From assembly GCF_900091845.1 (NCBI RefSeq), contig NZ_FMCI01000300.1, forward strand, positions 1-58,481: DNA of 58,481 nucleotides, in the 5' to 3' direction. Below are positions 53,410-58,481 of the stretch, one piece after another (within the stretch, counting starts at the first letter, position 1; each line of letters opens with the position of its first letter). Made by a program: the position numbers and the translations under genes. The notes beneath the pieces are model-generated. The model had not been told where the DNA came from, did not search any database, and was given only the letters and a program-made list of their open reading frames with translations. Source of the DNA: Streptomyces sp. SolWspMP-5a-2 (GTDB lineage: Bacteria; Actinomycetota; Actinomycetes; Streptomycetales; Streptomycetaceae).

Positions 53410-54309
53410 TCAGTGCGTGTCCGCGCGGAACGCGGCCGGGGTGCGGTCGGTGTGCTGGTGGAAGAACCTGGAGAAGTTCGCCGGGTCGGGGAAGCCGACC
53501 GACGCCCCGACGCGGCCGATGGGCAGGTCGGTGTGGGCGAGGAGGCGTTTGGCCTCCAGGACGACCCGTCGGTCGATGAATCCCTTGGGGGTCTCGCCGG
53601 TGGCGGCGCCGACCGCGCGGGCCAGGGTGCGGCGGGAGCAGCCGAGGGTGTCGGCGTAGCCGGTGACGCTGTGGCGGGTGGCGAAGTCCCGCTCCACGGC
53701 GTCCCGGAAGAGGGTGAAGACGGTGTCGTCCTGGCGCCGCGCCGTCGCCGAGCCGGCCGCGAGATGGGCGAGGCGGAGCAGGAACGCGGTCAGGGTGTGC
53801 CGCAGGACGGCGGTGTGCAGGCTCGGCGGCAGGGTCGTGCCGTCCTCGTACTCGCGGCGCAGTTGGGCGAGTTGGGCGCGCAGGGCGGCGAGCTGGGCGG
53901 GGTCGGGGTCGAGCAGGGGCGGCAGGTCGTGGCGGTGGAGGCCGGTCGCCTCGACGGTGGCGCGGGGCAGGAATCCGGGCTGCATGATGAGCACGGTCCC
54001 GTGGTACTCGCTGGTGCGGGAGAAGCGGTGCACCTGGCCTGGCCTGATCCAGAGCAGGTCGCCCGCGGTGACCTCGTGCTCGGCGAAGTCGATCATGTGG
54101 CGGACCGGGCCGCCGTCGAAGAGCATCACGACGTGGAAGTCGATGCGGTGGACGCGGTGCAGCGGGGCGTCCGCGTGCCAGGTGCGGTCCGGGCCCATGG
54201 GTCCGACCTGCATGCCGACCCCGCAGACGCTCAGCTCGGCCGGGAAGGGGAAGGTTCTGATGGCGTCCGCTCCGCCGCCGTCCGCGCCCAGGGTGGTTCT
54301 GTCCGCCAT
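53410..54309 (-). CDS. AraC-family transcriptional regulator
   Basis: A 299-residue regulator. The N-terminal cupin (HRVHRIDFHVVMLFDGGPVRHMIDFAEHEVTAGDLLWIRPGQVHRFS) would sense a small ligand. The C-terminal pair of helix-turn-helix motifs is intact (VTGYADTLGCSRRTLARAVGAATGETPKGFIDRRVVLEAKRLLAHTDLPIGRVGASVGFPDPANFSRFFHQHTDRTPAAFR). The ATG at 54309 has AAGGA only 2-3 bases upstream, so a slightly different start is possible. The gene is monocistronic. A palindrome at 54398-54412 lies upstream and may be its own site. Confidence 0.9.
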   Translation of the reverse strand: MADRTTLGADGGGADAIRTFPFPAELSVCGVGMQVGPMGPDRTWHADAPLHRVHRIDFHVVMLFDGGPVRHMIDFAEHEVTAGDLLWIRPGQVHRFSRTSEYHGTVLIMQPGFLPRATVEATGLHRHDLPPLLDPDPAQLAALRAQLAQLRREYEDGTTLPPSLHTAVLRHTLTAFLLRLAHLAAGSATARRQDDTVFTLFRDAVERDFATRHSVTGYADTLGCSRRTLARAVGAATGETPKGFIDRRVVLEAKRLLAHTDLPIGRVGASVGFPDPANFSRFFHQHTDRTPAAFRADTH

Positions 54310-54662
54310 GTCCTTCTCGCGCCGCCTCGTCCCCCGGTCCGGTGTGGGTGGGTGTCCCACTTTCACCACAGGCTGGCACACGGCGACCTTCACCCGGAAA
54401 AGTCAGACTTTTAAGCTTGAAGGTCGAACGCCGTCCTTCCGCTCCGATCGAGGATCTCTTGAAGTCGCGCACCCGGAGTTCCGGCCCCGTCCGAGGGACC
54501 GGTACCGACCGTCACGCCGTCGGCGGCACCCGTATTCCCAGGGCCGGTGCGGCGGGGCGCGGCCGTGGCGGCGACCCGGGCACCGGACCGGATCGGGAGC
54601 CGGTCGCGGGTGCGTCCTTTCAAGGAGTGACGTGTCGGGGGTCCGTCCGTCCCGGACCGGGC
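54310..54662. other. 353-base gap upstream of the AraC gene
   Basis: It holds the AraC promoter region, with an AT-rich patch around 54398-54420, and then very GC-rich sequence. AAGGAG near 54621 looks like a ribosome site, but the frame behind it has no recognisable protein. No gene is supported; it may be further remnant of a deleted tkt gene too eroded to read. Confidence 0.4.
54398..54412. promoter_or_regulatory. 15-base palindrome upstream of the AraC gene
   Basis: AAAAGTC-A-GACTTTT is perfectly symmetrical around one central A, in an AT-rich patch 89 bases upstream of the AraC start codon. It is a good candidate operator. Confidence 0.5.
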
Positions 54663-55082
54663 GTCCTCGCCCGTGCCGCGTCCGGGGGCGTGGCCGACCC
54701 GTACGGCCGAACCGCCCGCCGCGGGGTGCGCGGGGCCGCCGTGACCGCCGGGTCGGACCGCCTCCCCCGGCACCGGCGCGCCCGCGTCCGTTGCGGCGCC
54801 TTCCCGCCGGACGCCGTGACCGGCCCCCCGGCGGGGTCCCCCGGCGGGCGGTCCACCGTCCGCTGCGGGCGCGTTCCGCCGTCCGCGCCGGTGGCCCCGG
54901 TCGCCGTCGGGGCGGGAACGGCCCCGGCGTGGTACCGGTTCCTAGAGGACGCCGGACCCGTCGTCCCCGTCGACCGCCCGTGCGCCCGCACCGACGCCAG
55001 GACCCTGTTCACCGACCTCCGCCGCACCGCCGAGAACGCCGCCGTGGCGGCCCGGGAATCCCACGCCCCGTCGCGTGGTTGA
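54663..55082 (+). pseudogene. Degenerate transketolase C-terminus (tkt remnant)
   Basis: An in-frame stretch whose deduced residues still follow the end of transketolase: VLARAASGG, then PPSAPVAPVAVGAGTAPAW, YRFLEDAGPVVPVDR and DARTLFTDLRRTAENAAVAAR. Intact streptomycete enzymes have patterns like VLPPSVRARVAVEAG..WYRF.GDAG.VV.....GASADA.TLF.EFG.TAENVAAAARES (recalled from family knowledge). The match weakens upstream and the thiamine-pyrophosphate domains are absent. It stops at 55082, 19 bases before the tal-like remnant, the position of tkt in zwf operons of related genomes. It is read as a decayed gene because many key residues are changed to Arg/Pro while the frame stays open. Confidence 0.5.
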
Positions 55083-55101
55083 CCCGACCGCCGGAAAGAA
55101 G

Positions 55102-55299
55102 ATGATCACTGTGACCGAAGCAACCGCGACCGCGGGAGCACGCGGACGCCCCACCGACGAGGGCGTCCCGATCCGGCCGGGCGCGCAGCCGCCCCGGCCG
55201 ACCACCCCCGCCACCCCGGCCGTGCCGGGCGCGGACCGGCGGGAGCGGCAGGACACCGGCAGCACATCACCGAGGAACGAGGGGGTCGACGGAGCATGA
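55102..55299 (+). pseudogene. Truncated transaldolase N-terminus (tal remnant)
   Basis: A 65-codon frame that begins MITVTEATATAGA and then TDEGV.I, a start I recognise from streptomycete transaldolases encoded just before zwf (typically ...ATAGAL.RL.DEGVSIWLDDLSR). After about 20 residues the similarity ends, the sequence becomes Pro/Arg rich, and the catalytic Schiff-base Lys region is absent. Its stop overlaps the zwf start (ATGA), so it may survive as a translated leader that couples ribosomes into zwf. The likely origin is an internal deletion of tal. Confidence 0.5.
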
Positions 55300-56855
55300 G
55301 CACCGTATCCGGGGTTTCCGGGGGCGCGGCCGACGCGTGGGAGAACCCGCTGCGCGATCCGCGCGACCGGCGCCTGCCGCACGTCGCGGGCCCCTCCGGG
55401 CTCGTCATCTTCGGCGTCACCGGCGACCTGTCCCGCAAGAAGCTGATGCCCGCCGTGTACGACCTCGCCAACCGCGGGCTGCTGCCGCCGGGGTTCTCCC
55501 TGGTCGGCTTCGCCCGCCGGGACTGGGAGGACCAGGACTTCGCGCAGGTCGTCCACGACGCCGTGCGCGAGCACTCCCGCACCCCGTTCCGCGAGGAGGT
55601 GTGGCAGCAGCTCGCGGAGGGGATGCGGTTCATCCCCGGCGACTTCGACGACGACACCGCGTTCAAGTCGCTGCGGCAGACCGTCGACGAGCTGGACGCG
55701 GCCCGCGGCACCAGCGGCAACTACGCCTTCTACCTCTCCGTGCCGCCGAAGTTCTTCCCGAAGGTGATCCAGCAGCTCAAGCGGCACGGGCTCGCGGACA
55801 CCCCCGAGGGCTCCTGGCGACGCGCGGTCATCGAGAAGCCGTTCGGGCACGACCTGGAGAGCGCCCGCGAGCTGAACGCGCTGGTGCACGACGTGTTCGC
55901 GCCCGACCAGGTGTTCCGCATCGACCACTACCTCGGCAAGGAGACCGTCCAGAACATCCTGGCGCTCCGCTTCGCCAACCAGATGTACGAGCCCGTCTGG
56001 AACCGGTCGTACGTGGACCACGTGCAGATCACCATGGCCGAGGACATCGGCATCGGCGGCCGGGCCGGGTACTACGACGGCATCGGCGCCGCCCGCGACG
56101 TCATCCAGAACCACCTGCTCCAGCTCATGGCGCTCACCGCGATGGAGGAGCCCCTCGCGTTCGACGCGGAGTCGCTGCTCACCGAGAAGCTGAAGGTGCT
56201 CAGGTCGGTGCGGCTGCCGGAGGACCTCGGCGAGAACACCGTCCTCGCCCAGTACGCGACCGGCTGGCAGGGCGGCGAGCGGGTGGTCGGCTATCTGGAC
56301 GAGACCGGGATCGACCGCGCGTCCAGGACGGACACCTACGCGGCGGTGCGCCTCGAAGTGGCCAACCGGCGCTGGGCGGGCGTCCCCTTCTACCTGCGCA
56401 CCGGCAAGCGGCTCGGGCGCCGGGTCACCGAGATCGCGGTGGTCTTCAAACGGGCCCCGCACTCCCCCTTCGACGCCACCGCCACCGAGGAGCTGGGCGA
56501 GAACGCGATCGTCTTCCGCGTCCAGCCCGACGAGGGCATGACCGTGCGGTTCGGCTCGAAGGTGCCCGGCACGTCGACGGAGATCCGGGACGTGTCGATG
56601 GACTTCGCCTACGGCGAGTCCTTCACCGAGTCCAGCCCCGAGGCGTACGAGCGGCTCATCCTCGATGTGCTGCTCGGGGACGCCAACCTGTTCCCGCGGG
56701 TGGAGGAAGTGGAAGAGTCCTGGAAGATCCTCGACCCGATCGAGGAGTACTGGGCGCGCAACGGCGCACCCGCGCAGTACCCCTCGGGAACCTGGGGACC
56801 GAAGGAAGCCGACGAGATGCTCGCACGAGACGGACGGAGCTGGCGCAGGCCATGA
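55296..56855 (+). CDS. zwf: Glucose-6-phosphate 1-dehydrogenase
   Basis: A 519-residue enzyme that oxidises glucose 6-phosphate to 6-phosphogluconolactone with NADP+, the entry step of the oxidative pentose phosphate pathway. The dinucleotide motif is VIFGVTGDLSRKKLMPAVYDL, and the signature RIDHYLGKETVQNILALRFAN holds the catalytic His and substrate Lys. VIEKPFGHDLESA, GYYDGIGAARDVIQNHLLQLMAL and VPFYLRTGKRLGRR are all intact, and the length is normal. The ATG at 55296 overlaps the tal-remnant stop, and its own stop overlaps the opcA start (ATGA). Confidence 0.96.
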   Translation: MSTVSGVSGGAADAWENPLRDPRDRRLPHVAGPSGLVIFGVTGDLSRKKLMPAVYDLANRGLLPPGFSLVGFARRDWEDQDFAQVVHDAVREHSRTPFREEVWQQLAEGMRFIPGDFDDDTAFKSLRQTVDELDAARGTSGNYAFYLSVPPKFFPKVIQQLKRHGLADTPEGSWRRAVIEKPFGHDLESARELNALVHDVFAPDQVFRIDHYLGKETVQNILALRFANQMYEPVWNRSYVDHVQITMAEDIGIGGRAGYYDGIGAARDVIQNHLLQLMALTAMEEPLAFDAESLLTEKLKVLRSVRLPEDLGENTVLAQYATGWQGGERVVGYLDETGIDRASRTDTYAAVRLEVANRRWAGVPFYLRTGKRLGRRVTEIAVVFKRAPHSPFDATATEELGENAIVFRVQPDEGMTVRFGSKVPGTSTEIRDVSMDFAYGESFTESSPEAYERLILDVLLGDANLFPRVEEVEESWKILDPIEEYWARNGAPAQYPSGTWGPKEADEMLARDGRSWRRP

Positions 56856-57787
56856 AGATCGACCTGACCGACACCACGGCAAGCAAGATCAACAAGGCGT
56901 TGGTGGAGGGCCGCCGGGCCATCGGCACCCCCGCCGTGGGCATGGTCCTGACGATGGTCATCGTCACGGACGAGGAGAACGCCTACGACGCGATCAAGGC
57001 GTCCGAGGAGGCGTCGCACGAGCACCCCTCCCGCACCCTCGTCGTCATCAAGCGGCACGCCCGCAGCCCGCGCGACCGCACCACGTCCCGGCTCGACGCC
57101 GAGGTGCGGGTGGGCGCCGACGCGGGCACCGGCGAGACGGTCGTGCTGCGCACCTACGGCGAGGTCTCCGACCACGCCGACTCGGTCGTCCTGCCGCTGC
57201 TGCTGCCGGACGCGCCGGTCGTGGTGTGGTGGCCCGCCGAGTCGCCCGAGGTGCCCGCGCGCGACCCGCTCGGCGCGCTCGCCCAGCGCCGGATCACCGA
57301 TCTGTACACCGTCGAGCGCCCGCTGGAGGCCCTCGACGCCCGCGCCGACGCCTACACCCCGGGCGACACGGACCTGGCCTGGACCCGGCTGACGCCGTGG
57401 CGCTCGATGCTGGCCGCCGCCCTCGACCAGGCCCGGGTCCCGGTCACCTCGGCGGCCGTGGAGAGCGAGGCCGACAACCCGGCCGCCGAACTGCTCGCCC
57501 GGTGGCTGGAGGCCCGCCTGAAGGTGAAGGTCGACCGGGTCGTCACCGACGGTCCCGTGGTCACGGCGGTGCGCCTGGGCACCGCGGGCGGCGAGATCGT
57601 CATCGACCGCCCCGAGGGGCCGCTGGCCACCCTCACCCTGCCCAAGCAGCCGCCCCGCACCCTGGCGCTCAAGGTGCGCACCACCTCCGAACTCATCGCG
57701 GAGGAACTGCGGCGCCTGGACGCCGACGAGATGTACGCCGTCGCCCTGCGGGGCGAGGCCGCCGAGGAGACGCCCGCCCATGTCTGA
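56852..57787 (+). CDS. opcA: Glucose-6-phosphate dehydrogenase assembly protein OpcA
   Basis: A 311-residue protein that assists assembly or activity of glucose-6-phosphate dehydrogenase and is conserved next to zwf in actinobacteria and cyanobacteria. Family features: SRTLVVIKRHARSPRDR, VVLRTYGEVSDHADSVVLPLLLPDAPVVVWWPAESPE, LAQRRITDLYTVERPLEAL and DTDLAWTRLTPWRSMLAAALDQ. The ATG at 56852 overlaps the zwf stop, and its end overlaps the pgi start by 8 bases, so the three genes are one translationally coupled unit. Confidence 0.95.
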   Translation: MKIDLTDTTASKINKALVEGRRAIGTPAVGMVLTMVIVTDEENAYDAIKASEEASHEHPSRTLVVIKRHARSPRDRTTSRLDAEVRVGADAGTGETVVLRTYGEVSDHADSVVLPLLLPDAPVVVWWPAESPEVPARDPLGALAQRRITDLYTVERPLEALDARADAYTPGDTDLAWTRLTPWRSMLAAALDQARVPVTSAAVESEADNPAAELLARWLEARLKVKVDRVVTDGPVVTAVRLGTAGGEIVIDRPEGPLATLTLPKQPPRTLALKVRTTSELIAEELRRLDADEMYAVALRGEAAEETPAHV

Positions 57788-58481
57788 CAGCACGCCCGCC
57801 CCCGGTTCCCCGACCGGGTTCCCGACGCTCACCCGGCGCCCCGAGTGGACCGCCCTCGAGGACCACAGGGCCGAGGGGCAGCCCGGCCTGCGCGACCTGT
57901 TCGCGGCCGACCCGGAGCGCGCGGAGCGGTACGTGGTGCGCGTGGGCGACCTGCGCATCGACTACTCCAAGCACCTGGTCACCGACACCACCCTGGCGCT
58001 GCTCCAGGAACTCGCCACCGCCACCGGCGTGTTCGGCCTGCGGGACGCCATGTTCCGCGGGGAGCGGATCAACACCACCGAGGACCGCGCCGTCCTGCAC
58101 ACCGCGCTGCGCGCCCCGCGTGACGCCGTGATCGAGGACGGCGACGAGAACGTGGTCCCGGCCGTGCACGCGGTCCTGGACCGGATGGCCGCCTTCGCCG
58201 ACCAGGTGCGCTCGGGCGCGTGGACCGGGCACACCGGCCGCCGCGTCAGGAACGTCGTCAACATCGGCATCGGCGGCTCCGACCTCGGCCCCGCCATGGC
58301 CTACGACGCCCTGCGGGCCTACACGGCACGGGAGTTGACGTTCCGGTTCGTGTCGAACGTGGACGGCGCCGACCTGCACGAGGCCGTCCGGGACCTGGAT
58401 CCCGCGGAGACCCTGTTCATCGTCGCGTCCAAGACGTTCACCACGATCGAGACCATCACCAACGCGACGTCGGCGCGCGCA
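57780..58481 (+). CDS. pgi: Glucose-6-phosphate isomerase (3' end cut by window)
   Basis: The first 234 residues of a PGI, which interconverts glucose 6-phosphate and fructose 6-phosphate. Visible features: WTALEDHRAEG, LRIDYSKHLVTDTTL, MFRGERINTTEDRAVLHTALRAP, the phosphate-binding VVNIGIGGSDLGPAMAYDAL, FVSNVDGADLHEAV and the signature start FIVASKTFTTIETITNA. The full protein should be about 550 residues, so more than half lies beyond 58481. The ATG at 57780 lies inside the end of opcA. Gene order zwf-opcA-pgi matches the second pentose phosphate cluster of other streptomycetes. Confidence 0.95.
   Translation, partial: MSDSTPAPGSPTGFPTLTRRPEWTALEDHRAEGQPGLRDLFAADPERAERYVVRVGDLRIDYSKHLVTDTTLALLQELATATGVFGLRDAMFRGERINTTEDRAVLHTALRAPRDAVIEDGDENVVPAVHAVLDRMAAFADQVRSGAWTGHTGRRVRNVVNIGIGGSDLGPAMAYDALRAYTARELTFRFVSNVDGADLHEAVRDLDPAETLFIVASKTFTTIETITNATSARA

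Noticed and set aside
54411..54773. 120-codon minus-strand frame upstream of the AraC gene
   Set aside because: It is Gly/Arg/Pro low-complexity sequence, overlaps the tkt-like remnant and has no motif.

Overview
The window is chromosomal DNA of a streptomycete. GC content is very high, GTG starts are common, genes pack with ATGA/GTGA stop-start overlaps, and the content is typical: many secreted glycoside hydrolases, sugar ABC importers without their own ATPase, LacI/DeoR/AraC/XRE regulators, and a zwf-opcA-pgi block. No tRNA, rRNA, CRISPR array, insertion sequence or phage gene was seen. The first and last genes are cut by the window edges.

Layout. (1) 1-7042: an FxsT-like SAV_2336/NB-ARC/TPR protein (cut at the left edge) faces a two-gene operon of a small FxsA-like peptide and an HExxH-type peptide hydroxylase. 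A Trypco1 protein diverges from that operon. This looks like a RiPP or conflict-type locus whose radical SAM partner is not in view. (2) 7016-16444: a surface-polysaccharide locus. It holds a PelF-type glycosyltransferase, a 12-TM membrane protein, three nucleotide-sugar genes, a spherulin-4-like GH135 enzyme, a GH114 endo-galactosaminidase lipoprotein and, as a separate unit, a large secreted Agd3/CE18-like deacetylase. The last four functional classes are those of the fungal galactosaminogalactan cluster, here combined with a bacterial Pel-type synthase. A 173-aa secreted protein of unknown role follows. (3) 17736-25903: an alpha-glucan utilisation operon: solute-binding protein, two permeases, GH13, GH87 alpha-1,3-glucanase, under a LacI regulator.

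(4) 26052-28711: an orphan MmyB-type ligand-binding protein divergent from an XRE regulator paired with an ImmA/IrrE-like HELWH protein that appears frameshifted, then a 75-aa protein. (5) 28728-34773: an Sfp-type phosphopantetheinyl transferase with a metallophosphoesterase, an ATP-grasp enzyme, a GH18 chitinase behind DasR-like operators, and a sulfotransferase. (6) 34934-47517: a second sugar island. GH38, GH4 and a DeoR regulator run left; a PfkB kinase, a Tat-type solute-binding lipoprotein, two permeases and a GH2 beta-galactosidase run right. (7) 47518-54309: a long gap with strong terminators, a Crp-like regulator, a one-TM protein, an L,D-transpeptidase, a GH16 glucanase with a LacI-type operator, and an AraC regulator.

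(8) 54663-58481: zwf-opcA-pgi of the pentose phosphate pathway. Just upstream, where related genomes carry tkt and tal, only degenerate in-frame remnants appear to remain.

The strongest candidates for a little-described system are the galactosaminogalactan-like exopolysaccharide locus and the peptide/HExxH-hydroxylase/FxsT locus. All family assignments come from reading motifs; no database search was possible.
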